Shown here in pieces: positions 36,796 through 45,263 of a stretch of 64,000 nt of DNA. Source of the stretch: Streptomyces sp. NBC_00704 (GTDB taxonomy: Bacteria; Actinomycetota; Actinomycetes; Streptomycetales; Streptomycetaceae); contig NZ_CP109000.1 in NCBI RefSeq assembly GCF_036226605.1, positions 2,972,501 through 3,036,500 on the forward strand, written 5' to 3'. The position numbers and the translations under genes are program-made. The notes below the pieces were generated by a model. The model saw only the letters and a program-made list of their open reading frames with translations, did no database searches and was not told where the DNA came from. The first letter of the stretch is position 1; each line of letters opens with the position of its first letter.

Positions 36796-37425
36796 TCAGA
36801 ACGTGACGTCCGAGCACGCGTAGAAGGCGTTGGCCGTGTCGGCGATCGTCCACACCGCGACGATCACGTGACGTCCGCTGAGCCCGGACGGCAGCGTGCC
36901 GCTGTGGGAGAGGGTCGACGGGGGCCGCTGACCGCCGTAGGGCACGGTCAGGAACGGGGTGAGGGTGAGATCGGAGCGGGCCAGGTTGTGGTTCTGGTTC
37001 CAGCCCTGCCGGGTGACGTAGTACGTGAAGCCGGTCGTGGCGTGCATCGCGGTGAACTGCCAGCGGAAGGTGTAGCTCTGACCGCCGGTCAGCCTGGTCG
37101 TGGGCCATGCCCCGCCCGAGGGGGTCCTCGCGCTGTCGAGCTGGGCGAAGCGGGTGTTGCCGCCGGAACAGATCCGGCCGTCCGCGGGGCCGGAGGCCGG
37201 GAAGCCCTTCGGCCCCTCGACGCTCTGCGGCTCCCACTGGATGTCGCCGCAGTTGGCGACCGAGCCGTTCTGGCAGAGCTTCTGCCGGCTCACGGGGAGG
37301 TCGGTGTAGCCGTGGCCGCTCGCGCCCCCGGCCGTGAGCACGAAGGCCCCCGCCGTGGTGAGTCCGAGCGCGGCCGCGTACCACCTGGTCTTCTTGCCGG
37401 TTCCTCTTCGGGTCTTCTCGCGCAT
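36796..37425 (-). CDS. AA10 lytic polysaccharide monooxygenase (chitin-binding)
   Basis: 209 residues from ATG 37425 behind AGGAG. The signal peptide (1-37) ends ASG, leaving H38 as the mature N-terminus (HGYTDLPVSRQ). This and a second His in FTAMHATTGF form the copper histidine brace. FTYYVTRQGWNQN and VWTIADTANAFYACSDV are family motifs. It cleaves chitin or cellulose oxidatively outside the cell. There is no extra binding module. A DasR-like palindrome 54-69 bp upstream of the start points to control by N-acetylglucosamine. In S. coelicolor a similar secreted chitin-binding protein lies in this part of the chromosome. Confidence 0.93.
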   Translation of the reverse strand: MREKTRRGTGKKTRWYAAALGLTTAGAFVLTAGGASGHGYTDLPVSRQKLCQNGSVANCGDIQWEPQSVEGPKGFPASGPADGRICSGGNTRFAQLDSARTPSGGAWPTTRLTGGQSYTFRWQFTAMHATTGFTYYVTRQGWNQNHNLARSDLTLTPFLTVPYGGQRPPSTLSHSGTLPSGLSGRHVIVAVWTIADTANAFYACSDVTF

Positions 37426-37478
37426 GCTGGCGCTCCTGGTGAACGTGGGGAGTTCAGGAGTTCGGTGAACCGTGCCGT

Positions 37479-37494
37479 GCAGGTCTAGACCAAG
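37479..37494. promoter_or_regulatory. DasR-responsive element (dre) upstream of LPMO
   Basis: GCAGGTCTAGACCAAG contains the fully palindromic core GGTCTAGACC of the dre consensus ACTGGTCTAGACCACT. Placement upstream of a chitin-active LPMO is typical of the GlcNAc regulon. Confidence 0.75.
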
Positions 37495-37521
37495 TTCGAG
37501 ATTATTGCCGATTCTTGGCCA

Positions 37522-37532
37522 TGTCCAGACCA
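37522..37532. promoter_or_regulatory. Second dre-like half-palindrome
   Basis: TGTCCAGACCA, read on the other strand as TGGTCTGGACA, matches 9 of 11 dre core positions. It is 28 bp further from the LPMO gene, next to the end of the SPFH gene. Confidence 0.45.
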
Positions 37533-37533
37533 A

Positions 37534-38640
37534 TCACGCCGGCTCCTGCCGCCCCGCGCAGAACGCCACCGTCAGGTCCTTCACCAGCGCCTTGCGCTCG
37601 TAGTCGTCCAGCTCCACCAGCCCCCGCATCGTCAGCCGGGTCACCGTGTCCTCCACCGAGTCGACCACGGACGTCAGCACCGTCGCCCGGTGCTGGGCGT
37701 CGAGCGCGGCGATCCGGCGGCGGTGCATCGCGGCGGCCACCTCGGGCGCGTACTCGATCCGGACCGGCCGCACCGAGAACACCTCCAGACCGATCGCACC
37801 GGCCTCCCCCGCCACCAGCCTGCTCAACGCCTCCCCCGACGCCTCCACCGAACCCCGCCCCGCCCCCGGCGTCTCCACCGGGACCCGCGCCAGCGCCGCC
37901 TCCACGCACTCGCGCAGATACGTCTCGTGGTCCTCCACGCCCAGCGTGGCCCGCGCGGTGTCCCGCACCCGCCACACCACCAGCGCCACCACCCGCAGAG
38001 CCACACCGCTGCCGTCCGCGGCGGGCATCGGCTCACTGCGCCAGTGCCGCAGCCGCACGTCCACCCGGCGGCGCAGCAGCAGCGGGTTCACCCACAGCAG
38101 GCCGGTGCGCCGCACGGTCCCCCGGTAGCGGCCGAACAGGCCGAGCACCCAGGCCCGGCCGGTCCGGCCCCGGGCGAGCCCGCCGAAGCCGAACAGCCCC
38201 AGCGCGCCCGCCCCCGCGTACACCGCCCACTGCGCGGGCCCCAGCCCCGCGCCCGCGAACTCCGGCAGCCGCAGCGCCCGCACCGCGACCCGCGGCAGCA
38301 CCCCGGCCCACCACGAGGCGGCCACACAGCCCGCCACCCCGCAGGCCCCGGCGAACACGCCCAGGACGCCCGGCAGCACCCGGGCCGGCCGCTCCACCAG
38401 GCCGGGGTCGACCTGCGCCGCCGGACGCGGCTTGACCGACGCGGGGCGGCGCAGCCGCGGCTGCTCCCCGGTGCCCGTCCGGCTGCCCACCACGGCGGGC
38501 GCCAGCGGCACGGGCCGCGGCTCCGGCTCGTCGCGGAACAACAGATGGACGGGGATCTCGGTGGTCGTCTCGTTCTGGATGAGCCGGGCGGGCCGGGCCG
38601 GCCCCTCGGGCTCGGGTGTCGGTGAAGTGGTCGTGTGCAC
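37534..38640 (-). CDS. SPFH/Band 7-domain membrane protein
   Basis: 368 residues from GTG 38640 behind GGAGG. A Pro/Arg-rich cytoplasmic N-terminus of about 85 residues precedes two hydrophobic segments (about 88-112 and 128-152). The Band 7 domain (about 165-340) has GLLWVNPLLLRRRVDVRLRH, LRVVALVVWRVRDTARATLG and LEVFSVRPVRIEYAPEVAAA. Such proteins oligomerise on membranes and organise microdomains or proteases. It has its own ribosome site and lies upstream of the LPMO gene, with two dre-like sites between. Confidence 0.88.
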   Translation of the reverse strand: MHTTTSPTPEPEGPARPARLIQNETTTEIPVHLLFRDEPEPRPVPLAPAVVGSRTGTGEQPRLRRPASVKPRPAAQVDPGLVERPARVLPGVLGVFAGACGVAGCVAASWWAGVLPRVAVRALRLPEFAGAGLGPAQWAVYAGAGALGLFGFGGLARGRTGRAWVLGLFGRYRGTVRRTGLLWVNPLLLRRRVDVRLRHWRSEPMPAADGSGVALRVVALVVWRVRDTARATLGVEDHETYLRECVEAALARVPVETPGAGRGSVEASGEALSRLVAGEAGAIGLEVFSVRPVRIEYAPEVAAAMHRRRIAALDAQHRATVLTSVVDSVEDTVTRLTMRGLVELDDYERKALVKDLTVAFCAGRQEPA

Positions 38641-38689
38641 TGCGTGCCTCCAGCCTCCGCGCCAGATACGCCATGACAGGGGTGACGAG

Positions 38690-38836
38690 GGTTACGAGAG
38701 TGACGAGGGATGACGAGTGACGAGGGTGACGACGGGGGACGGGGGTGACGGGGGTGACGGGTGACGAGGGGGACGGTGGTGACGAGGGGGACGGGGGTGA
38801 CGGGTGACGAGGGGGACGGTCGTGACGAGGGTGACG
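38690..38836. repeat. GTGACGAGG/GTGACGGGG satellite
   Basis: About 145 bp of degenerate 6- to 15-bp units, mainly GGTGACGAGG, GGGGGACGG and GGGTGACGG, fill the gap between two leftward genes. No gene is present. Slippage expansion is the simplest reading. Confidence 0.75.
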
Positions 38837-38841
38837 GGCGG

Positions 38842-40281
38842 CTACGAGAAGAGGCGGCGCCAGGTCTCGGGGCCCGGGTAGCCGTCGGCGGCGCCGCCGC
38901 GCCAGCCCTGGGCACGCTGGAAGGCCTCGACCGCGCGCCGGTCCGCCTCGCCCCACAGCGGACCCGGACCCGCCGTGTAGAAGCGGCCGAACCCCTTCGC
39001 CACCAGCCGCCTCCCCAACTGCGTGACGGACGCGCTCCGCACCCCCGGCCGGAACGCCGCCCGGCCCGGATACGCGGGAACGCGTGCCCCGGCGGGCGTG
39101 CCGTGCGCCCCCGCCGCACCGCTCCCCGCCCCCGCGCCCGCACCCGCACCGGTGTTGCCGGCCCCGGCCGCGGGGGACTGCCCGCCGGAGGCGGACCCGC
39201 CGCCGGCCCCGATGTTCCGGCCCTTGCCGGTGACCAGCAGCGACCAGGTCCGCGGGCCCGGCAGGCCGTCGGCGTCGGCCCCGCTCCAGCCCTGCGCCAG
39301 CTGGAACGCCTGCGTTGCCCTGCCGTCCGCCGCCGACCAGCGCGGGCCGGGCCCCGAGCCGTAGAAGCGCCCGCCGCCGCGCTCGACGAGGAGCCGGCCG
39401 AGCAGGGTGACGTACGCGTTGTCCGCGCCGGGTCCGAAGGCCGCCCGCCCCGGGAACGGCGTCGTCGGCGCACTCCCGCCCGCGGCCTTGCCCTCGCCCC
39501 CGTCACCGGCGGCCGCCGCTTCCGCGCCGGCCGGCGGGGGTGTGGTGAGCCCCTTGTAGCGATAGGGGATGTACTGGTCCGAATGGCTCCAATAGGCATA
39601 GGGAGTGGCCTGGCGGCGAGTGGTCGGACGGGTCTGCTCGTAGACGACGTAGTAGCTGTGCGTGTAGTCCGTCCAGCCCCCGAAAAGGACCACGTGCGAG
39701 CCTTTCTCGGGGTCGGACGCGTTATGGAACAGCAGAATGTCGCCGGGCTGGAGTTCCTCCTTGGTAATCCTCGTGCCGAACTGGTTGAGGCTGCCCGTCC
39801 ACTCGTTGCCGGGCAGGTTCCAGGCCATGGAGACGAATCCGGAGCAGTCCTGCCGGTAACCGTCGTACCAGTAGGCGCTCATGCTGTACGGAACCTGCGC
39901 CGAAACCCACAACTTCGCCCGCCGGACGATGTCCGCCCGGGTGGTCGGGGGCGTCCGGACCGGTCCCGTCACCCCCGGCGGACGCGCCGGCTGTCCGGCC
40001 GGCCCGTGCAGCGGCGCCTTGCGTCCCTGCGGGGTCGCGGGTTCGTCACCTGCGGGAACACGCGGCCGGGCCGGCGCCTGCGGTGCGGCGACGACGGGTG
40101 CGGCGTGAGCCGCGCCGAGCGCCGCGGCCGTCGCGGTGGCGACGACCAGGGCGCGGCGGGCGGAGGGGCAGCCGCCGAACACGGCGGGCGGGGAAAGGCG
40201 GCCCGCCCGCCGCCGCGCCGCGCATCCGGGGCAGTCGCAGTCGCTCTCGGGATCGAATTCCTCGAATACCGGAGCCTCCAT
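38842..40281 (-). CDS. Secreted NlpC/P60-like protein with two peptidoglycan-binding repeats
   Basis: 479 residues from ATG 40281 behind GAGGGGA. An odd N-terminus (residues 1-40) carries a CDCPGC cluster, then a hydrophobic export segment (about 45-66). The catalytic domain (about 115-245) shows DCSGFVSMAWNLPGNEW with the nucleophile Cys, and SHVVLFGGWTDY with the His. Two similar C-terminal units (about 290-348 and 420-479), each with RFY...GPGP.W and AFQ.AQGW, match PG_binding_1-like repeats, separated by Gly/Ala-rich linkers. It probably cuts or remodels cell wall peptides. tRNA-Lys copy 3 lies just upstream on the other strand. Confidence 0.88.
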   Translation of the reverse strand: MEAPVFEEFDPESDCDCPGCAARRRAGRLSPPAVFGGCPSARRALVVATATAAALGAAHAAPVVAAPQAPARPRVPAGDEPATPQGRKAPLHGPAGQPARPPGVTGPVRTPPTTRADIVRRAKLWVSAQVPYSMSAYWYDGYRQDCSGFVSMAWNLPGNEWTGSLNQFGTRITKEELQPGDILLFHNASDPEKGSHVVLFGGWTDYTHSYYVVYEQTRPTTRRQATPYAYWSHSDQYIPYRYKGLTTPPPAGAEAAAAGDGGEGKAAGGSAPTTPFPGRAAFGPGADNAYVTLLGRLLVERGGGRFYGSGPGPRWSAADGRATQAFQLAQGWSGADADGLPGPRTWSLLVTGKGRNIGAGGGSASGGQSPAAGAGNTGAGAGAGAGSGAAGAHGTPAGARVPAYPGRAAFRPGVRSASVTQLGRRLVAKGFGRFYTAGPGPLWGEADRRAVEAFQRAQGWRGGAADGYPGPETWRRLFS

Positions 40282-40485
40282 GCGATTCCCCTCACACTGC
40301 AGCTGGAAATGTCCGCGACTGTGCACGCCCGCAGTTTCTCAACTGTCTTCCGGACGCGCATGCTGACGGTCCGAACGATGTACGGGGAACCCGCCCGGCC
40401 CAATGCGGCCGCCCGCCGTCCGCGGCGCGGGCCGCGGGTGGTCCTGGGCACCCTCGCAGGTCCTGTAGAGTTGTCCCGTCAGCAG

Positions 40486-40559
40486 GCGCCGCTAGCTCAG
40501 TTGGTTAGAGCAGCTGACTCTTAATCAGCGGGTCCGGGGTTCGAGTCCCTGGCGGCGCA
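40486..40559 (+). tRNA. tRNA-Lys (CTT anticodon), copy 3
   Basis: Identical to the copies at 22198 and 34441. Copies 1 and 3 also share GTCAGCAG immediately upstream. TGTAGAGT at about 40464 is a likely -10 region. A 12-bp hairpin follows at 40569. Confidence 0.98.
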
Positions 40560-40568
40560 CAGACATCG

Positions 40569-40596
40569 AAGGCCTCTCGCGAGAGCGAGGGGCCTT
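40569..40596. terminator. Terminator after tRNA-Lys copy 3
   Basis: A 12-bp stem with one G-U pair, AAGGCCTCTCGC with GCGAGGGGCCTT, loop GAGA, then a T-rich CGTTCGTTT. The remaining 40597-40855 contains no gene I can support. Confidence 0.85.
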
Positions 40597-40855
40597 CGTT
40601 CGTTTCGCACGTTCGCTGGGTACCTCTTTCTGAAGAGCCCCGGCCGGCCCCGACCGTCCGTGGGCTTCGCGCAGCCTCCCGCGCCGGACGCCGGGTCACT
40701 CCCGCAACCCGGGCGCGCGCGGTCGAGGACCGGTCCGGTCGACGGTTTCGGGGGAGCGGGCCGCCGACCGGACCAGGTGACGTCACGCCGGACCCGCCCT
40801 GCCTCGCGCGACGACGTCCTGGGCCCGGCCCGCAGGACGACGGCGACGGCGACGG

Positions 40856-41644
40856 TCAGTCCGCCCCGGGCCGCCGTCGCAGACCACGGAACGCGACGAC
40901 GGCCGCGGCGACGCCCGCGAGCACCAGCCCGACGACGGCCTGCACCGTCCCCGGACCGCGACCGTCCACCCGCACCTCCTCGACCGAGGCCGGCGGAGCC
41001 GCCCCGCCCCCGCCCGCCCGCACCGGAGCCACGGGCGAGGCCGACACAACGGGAGACGAGGGAGGGGCGGTAGGGGCGGGAGGGGCGGGAATGACTGACG
41101 CGGCGAGAGGCGCCGGAGGGCCGGCGGGGAACGGAGAAGCGGGAGGAACCGGACGGGCGGACGGGGCGTCCGAGTCCCGGGCAGCCCCGGTGCCGGCACC
41201 GGCACCCGCCCCGGCATCGGCTGCCGCACCGGCCCCGGCTCGGGCTCCGGCCACCGGCTTCTGCACCTCGATCCGGCTCCGGGTCTTCCCGCCCTTCGCC
41301 GGACCGCCCTCGCAGGTGATCCGCACGTCGTAGCCGCCCGCGGCGAGCGAGGAGCGGACCCGGGTGTCGCCGACGAGGGCGCCTCCGGCGTCGTCCGCGA
41401 CGACGAGCCGCGCGTCCGCCACGAAGGCGGCCGAAGCCGCGGTGGCCGTCCTGCCGCGGCACCCGGTGGCCTTCAGCGTGACCTCGGATCCCGGCGACGG
41501 CCTGGCCGGCGTCACGGACACACCGCCGCCCCCGCCCCGGCCCGCCGTGTCACGGCCGCCGTCGCCCGAGGCGTGCCCCGCGGGGACGAGCACCGCGGCG
41601 ACGACCGCGGCGCCCGCACAGACAGTGATCTTCAAGGAACCCAT
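40856..41644 (-). CDS. Secreted, membrane-anchored Ala/Pro-rich protein
   Basis: 262 residues from ATG 41644 behind GGAGG. It has a signal peptide (1-26), an extracellular beta domain (about 40-130) with ARPSPGSEVTLKATGC and GGYDVRITCEGGPAKGGKTR, a long Ala/Gly/Pro/Ser linker (about 130-215) and a C-terminal membrane anchor (VVGLVLAGVAAAVVAF) before a basic tail. No LPxTG or LAxTG motif precedes the anchor, so it is held by the membrane rather than by sortase. Function unknown. Confidence 0.82.
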   Translation of the reverse strand: MGSLKITVCAGAAVVAAVLVPAGHASGDGGRDTAGRGGGGGVSVTPARPSPGSEVTLKATGCRGRTATAASAAFVADARLVVADDAGGALVGDTRVRSSLAAGGYDVRITCEGGPAKGGKTRSRIEVQKPVAGARAGAGAAADAGAGAGAGTGAARDSDAPSARPVPPASPFPAGPPAPLAASVIPAPPAPTAPPSSPVVSASPVAPVRAGGGGAAPPASVEEVRVDGRGPGTVQAVVGLVLAGVAAAVVAFRGLRRRPGAD

Positions 41645-41748
41645 CGTGAACCTCCAGCTCTCTGGAGACTCCCCCGCCGTGACCCCCGGCGCATCCTGCT
41701 GCGGGACGCCGCTGCTCCGTACGGGTGGGCAGCGCGCCGCCGCGGGTT

Positions 41749-42528
41749 TCAGATCCGGTCGACGAGGTCCGCGATCGAGTCCACGACCTTCGACGGGCGG
41801 TACGGAAAGTCCTCGACCTGCTCGGGGCGGGTCAGGCCGGTGAGGACCAGGAAGGTCTGCATCCCGGCCTCCATGCCCGCCAGCACGTCGGTGTCCATGC
41901 GGTCGCCGATCATCGCGCTGGTCTCGGAGTGGGCGCCGATGGTGTTCAGCCCGGTGCGCATCATCAGCGGGTTGGGCTTGCCCGCGAAGTACGGGTTCTT
42001 GCCGGTGGCCTTGGTGATCAGCGCGGCGACCGCCCCCGTGGCCGGCAGCGCGCCCTCGGCGGAGGGGCCGGTCTCGTCGGGGTTGGTGCAGATGAAGCGG
42101 GCCCCGTCGTTGATGAGCCGGACGGCCTTGGTCATGGCCTCGAACGAGTAGGTGCGGGTCTCGCCGAGGACGACGTAGTCGGGCTCGTGGTCGGTGAGGA
42201 TGTAGCCGATGTCGTGCAGCGCGGTGGTCAGGCCCGCCTCGCCGATGACGTACGCGGTGCCCTCGGGCCGCTGGTCGTCGAGGAACTGGGCGGTGGCCAG
42301 CGCGGACGTCCAGATGTTCTCGATCGGCACGTCCAGACCCATCCGCCGCAGACGGGCGTGCAGGTCGCGCGGGGTGTAGATCGAGTTGTTGGTGAGGACC
42401 AGGAACGGCTTTCCGGACTCGCGCAGTCTCTTCAGGAAGGCGTCGGCGCCGGGGATCGGAACGCCCTCGTGGATGAGCACACCGTCCATGTCGGTGAGCC
42501 ACGACTCGATGGGCCTGCGGTCTGCCAT
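41749..42528 (-). CDS. HAD-IIA family hydrolase (NagD-like)
   Basis: 259 residues from ATG 42528. HAD motif I is WLTDMDGVLIHEG, motif II LVLTNNS, and motif IV GDRMDTDVLAGMEAGM with GKPNPLMM as motif III. The cap domain between motifs II and III is the IIA type. It dephosphorylates nucleotides or sugar phosphates in the cytoplasm. Strand and spacing suggest its own promoter. Confidence 0.94.
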   Translation of the reverse strand: MADRRPIESWLTDMDGVLIHEGVPIPGADAFLKRLRESGKPFLVLTNNSIYTPRDLHARLRRMGLDVPIENIWTSALATAQFLDDQRPEGTAYVIGEAGLTTALHDIGYILTDHEPDYVVLGETRTYSFEAMTKAVRLINDGARFICTNPDETGPSAEGALPATGAVAALITKATGKNPYFAGKPNPLMMRTGLNTIGAHSETSAMIGDRMDTDVLAGMEAGMQTFLVLTGLTRPEQVEDFPYRPSKVVDSIADLVDRI

Positions 42529-42704
42529 GTGCGGGGTCTCCCTGCCGTACGCGAGTACGCGGTTGCTGCGCGTGCACGCGGTCGCTGCGTGCGCCTCAGC
42601 CTAGTCACAGGCCCGATCTTGAGGGAATGGCCGGTTCCGGACCGTCCACCGGCTGGGACGCGGGGCAGCGGGCGGGCGAGCGCGCAGGCGAGCGTGGGGG
42701 CGGT

Positions 42705-43622
42705 TCAACGGCGCCGACGGGCCAGCAGCAAGGCCGCGCCGGCGGTGAGGAGGCAGCCGGCGGCCGCGGCGAGCACCGCAGGCGACGTCAGGCCGGTGCG
42801 CGCCAGCTCGGCGGCCTCGTCGGCGAGGGAGAGGCCGCCGGTGCCGGCGGAGGCGGAGGGGTCGGGACGGGGGACGGGGGGTGTCGCGTCACCGGCCGCG
42901 GCCCCGCCCGTGGCGTCGCTCCTCGGGTCGGCCGGCGTACGGGCCGTCGTCCCGGCTGTCGTCCCGGCCGTGGGAGCGGTGGCGGCGTCGGTGGCCGGGC
43001 CGGTCGTGGGGTCCTTCGTGTCGCGGCCCGTGGCCGGGCCGGAGTCCGCCTCGACCGCGAAGCGGTAGTCGTTGGACTGCCCGATCCAGTCGCCGTCGTC
43101 GCCGTGCCGCTGGACGACCGCCGCGTTGGCGGTGACGGCGTTGGCCTCGGCGTCCGGGGCCAGGGCGAGTCGCAGCTTGACGGTGAGGGTCCGGCCCGGG
43201 CCCACGCTGAACCCGGAGAAGGCGGCGGAGGCGTCGTCGCCGCCGGTGAAGGCGCCGACGAGTTCGTCGTCGTCCGTGTGCTCGAAGCGGACCGGCCAGG
43301 GGCGGCCGCCGGCGTAGAAGTCCAGCCGCGGCTGGGACGGTTTCAGTTTCCGTCCGGCGTCGACCAGGACGACCACCGGATGGATCGCGGCGCAGGTGCG
43401 GCGGGTGGTGTTGGTGAGGTCCAGATACCAGACGCCGTATCCGCCGCCCGCCCGGTAGGAGGCCGGGCCGCCGTGGATACGGGTCCTGAGGGGGAAGTCA
43501 CCGGCGGCGGCGCCGGAACAGCCCGGACCGGGTTCCGCCTGGGCGGGCGCGGAGAGGAGGGCGGCGGGGAGGAAGGCGGCGGCCGCGGCGAGGCACAGGG
43601 AGACGGGCGGGCACAGTCGCAT
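42705..43622 (-). CDS. Sortase-anchored surface protein (LARTG)
   Basis: 305 residues from ATG 43622. A signal peptide (1-28) ends APAQA. A beta-rich extracellular domain (about 30-190) contains YGVWYLDLTNTTRRTCAA and YAGGRPWPVRFEHTDDDE, then a Thr/Ala/Pro-rich stalk. The C-terminus has LARTG, a hydrophobic segment (SPAVLAAAAGCLLTAGAALL) and a basic tail. LAxTG is the signal used by class E sortases of Streptomyces, one of which is encoded at 51862. Function unknown. Confidence 0.85.
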   Translation of the reverse strand: MRLCPPVSLCLAAAAAFLPAALLSAPAQAEPGPGCSGAAAGDFPLRTRIHGGPASYRAGGGYGVWYLDLTNTTRRTCAAIHPVVVLVDAGRKLKPSQPRLDFYAGGRPWPVRFEHTDDDELVGAFTGGDDASAAFSGFSVGPGRTLTVKLRLALAPDAEANAVTANAAVVQRHGDDGDWIGQSNDYRFAVEADSGPATGRDTKDPTTGPATDAATAPTAGTTAGTTARTPADPRSDATGGAAAGDATPPVPRPDPSASAGTGGLSLADEAAELARTGLTSPAVLAAAAGCLLTAGAALLLARRRR

Positions 43623-43730
43623 GAATACGTGAGCCTGCCCGGCCTCCCGCCCCGCACCCCGAAGGCGCACCGCACGACCGTGCGAATCCCCTCGTTCGGA
43701 CGAGCCCGGCCTGAACTGCCGGGCCCGGCC

Positions 43731-43800
43731 GGTTCACCCCGCTCGGGCCCGGTTCACCCCGCTCGGGCCCGGTTCACCCCGCTCGAGCCCGGTTCACCTC
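43731..43800. repeat. 20-bp tandem repeat, 3.5 copies
   Basis: GGTTCACCCCGCTCGGGCCC repeats at 43731, 43751, 43771 (one change) and in part at 43791. From about 43828 to 43935, GCCGTGCCAGACC/GCCGTGCCGGACC units follow. The 43623-43942 gap, between the surface protein and the ROK gene, holds only these repeats. Confidence 0.8.
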
Positions 43801-43942
43801 GGTCAGGCTCGGGGCGTGGCCGCGTCGGACCGCCCGGCCGCCGTGCCGGACCACATCGGAGCGCCCGCCCGACAGTCGTGCCAGACCGCCGTGCCAGACC
43901 GCCGTGCCGGGCCACCGCGCCGGGCCGCCGTGCCGGACCGTG

Positions 43943-45181
43943 TCAGCCCGTCTCGCGGCCGAAGAGGGGGGCCAGGAGCAGTTGGGCCGCGCCCCGGGCC
44001 ACCGCGCCGGCGCCGTGAGGGGCGAGGCGGACCCGGACGGCGTCCTCCGGCGAGCCCTCCCTGCGGGCCCGGGCCCGCAGAACGGCCGTCACACCGTGGA
44101 GGAAGGGTTCCGGCGCGGCCGCGATCGCGCGGCCGCCGAGCAGCACGGCGTCGATGTCGAGCAGCCCGGCCAGGTTCGCCGCGGCCTCGCCGAGGACGCG
44201 CGCCGCCTCACCGGTGTCCCCCCGGCCGAGGGCGGCCAGGCACAGGGCCTCGACACAGCCCCGATTGCCGCAGGAGCAGGGCGGCCCGTCCAGCTGGATG
44301 ACCTGGTGCCCGAACTCACCCGCGCCGGTGCGCGCGCCACGGTGCAGGGTCCCGCCGATGACGAGTCCCGCGCCGAGGCCGGTGCCCAGATGGACGCAGG
44401 CGAAGGAGCCGCCCTCGCCGTCGACCGCGAGACCGAGCGCGGCCGCGTTGGTGTCCTTGTCGACGACCACCGGTGCGCCGAGCCGCTCCGCCAGGGCGTC
44501 GCGCAACGGGAACCCGTCCCATTCGGGGAAGCCGGTGACCCGGTGCAGCACCCCCCGGGCATGGTCGAGCGGCCCGGGAAGGGCCACCCCGACCCCGAGA
44601 AGGGCCGGCGCGACGGGGATGCGGTCCGGCGTGACGGCAGCCACGGCAATGCCGTGCGCGGCCACCGCGGAGGACTCCGCTACCGCTGCCGTCGTTCCCG
44701 CCCCGGCCGCCTCTGCCCCTGCCGCTACCGCTGCCGCTGTGGAAGGGGCGTCGGGGGGGCCGGCTGCAAGGAGCCGTGTCACCTCCCGTGTCACCGCGTC
44801 CAGCACCGGCCGCGCCCCGGCCCCCAGGGACAGCGGCGTGCGCCGCTCCCGCACCACTCGTCCGTCGAGTCGGGCGAGCACCACCCTCAGCTCGTCGCGG
44901 TCGAGGTGGACCCCGACGGCGTGGCCCGCCTCGGGCACCAGCCGCAGCACCGTGCGCGGCTTGCCGCCGGTGGACGCGCGGCGGCCCGCCTCCGCCGCCA
45001 GCCCCTCCTGCCGCAGCCGTGCGGTGATCTTGCTGACGGCCTGCGGGGTGAGCCCGGTGCGCTCGGCGAGTTCCAGGCGGCTGATGCCGTCCCCGCCCGC
45101 CGTGCGCAGCAGGTCGAGCACGAGCGCGGTGTTGTGGCTGCGCAGGCCCAGGAGGTTGACGCCTGCGTCCGTCCTGTTCAC
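43943..45181 (-). CDS. ROK-family transcriptional regulator
   Basis: 412 residues from GTG 45181 with GGAGG six bases upstream; an identical-looking GTG start 27 bp earlier lacks this. A winged helix (about 15-75) has SRLELAERTGLTPQAVSKIT. The ROK sugar-kinase-like domain has LGVGVALPGPLDHARG, VDKDTNAAALG, HLGTGLGAGLVIGG, and the zinc motif CSCGNRGCVEAL after GEFGHQ. A 27-bp near-perfect palindrome in the divergent promoter (45231-45257) is its likely operator. The divergent oxidoreductase gene points to a sugar or polyol ligand. Confidence 0.93.
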   Translation of the reverse strand: MNRTDAGVNLLGLRSHNTALVLDLLRTAGGDGISRLELAERTGLTPQAVSKITARLRQEGLAAEAGRRASTGGKPRTVLRLVPEAGHAVGVHLDRDELRVVLARLDGRVVRERRTPLSLGAGARPVLDAVTREVTRLLAAGPPDAPSTAAAVAAGAEAAGAGTTAAVAESSAVAAHGIAVAAVTPDRIPVAPALLGVGVALPGPLDHARGVLHRVTGFPEWDGFPLRDALAERLGAPVVVDKDTNAAALGLAVDGEGGSFACVHLGTGLGAGLVIGGTLHRGARTGAGEFGHQVIQLDGPPCSCGNRGCVEALCLAALGRGDTGEAARVLGEAAANLAGLLDIDAVLLGGRAIAAAPEPFLHGVTAVLRARARREGSPEDAVRVRLAPHGAGAVARGAAQLLLAPLFGRETG

Positions 45182-45230
45182 TGCCGGCCTCCGGCGGTCC
45201 TGTTCACGGGCCCATTCTGCCCCCTGCTTG

Positions 45231-45257
45231 CACTTTGGCAACAGCGTTGCGAAAGTG
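45231..45257. promoter_or_regulatory. 27-bp palindrome between ROK regulator and Gfo/Idh gene
   Basis: Left arm CACTTTGGCAAC, centre AGC, right arm GTTGCGAAAGTG. The arms are complementary except at one position. It ends six bases before the oxidoreductase ATG and lies 50 bp from the ROK start. A ROK dimer bound here would control both genes. Confidence 0.75.
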
Positions 45258-45263
45258 GGGACC

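Noticed and set aside
38088..39599. 503-codon minus frame overlapping SPFH and NlpC/P60-like genes
   Set aside because: Arg/Pro/Ser-rich shadow product; the overlapped frames have domains and ribosome sites.
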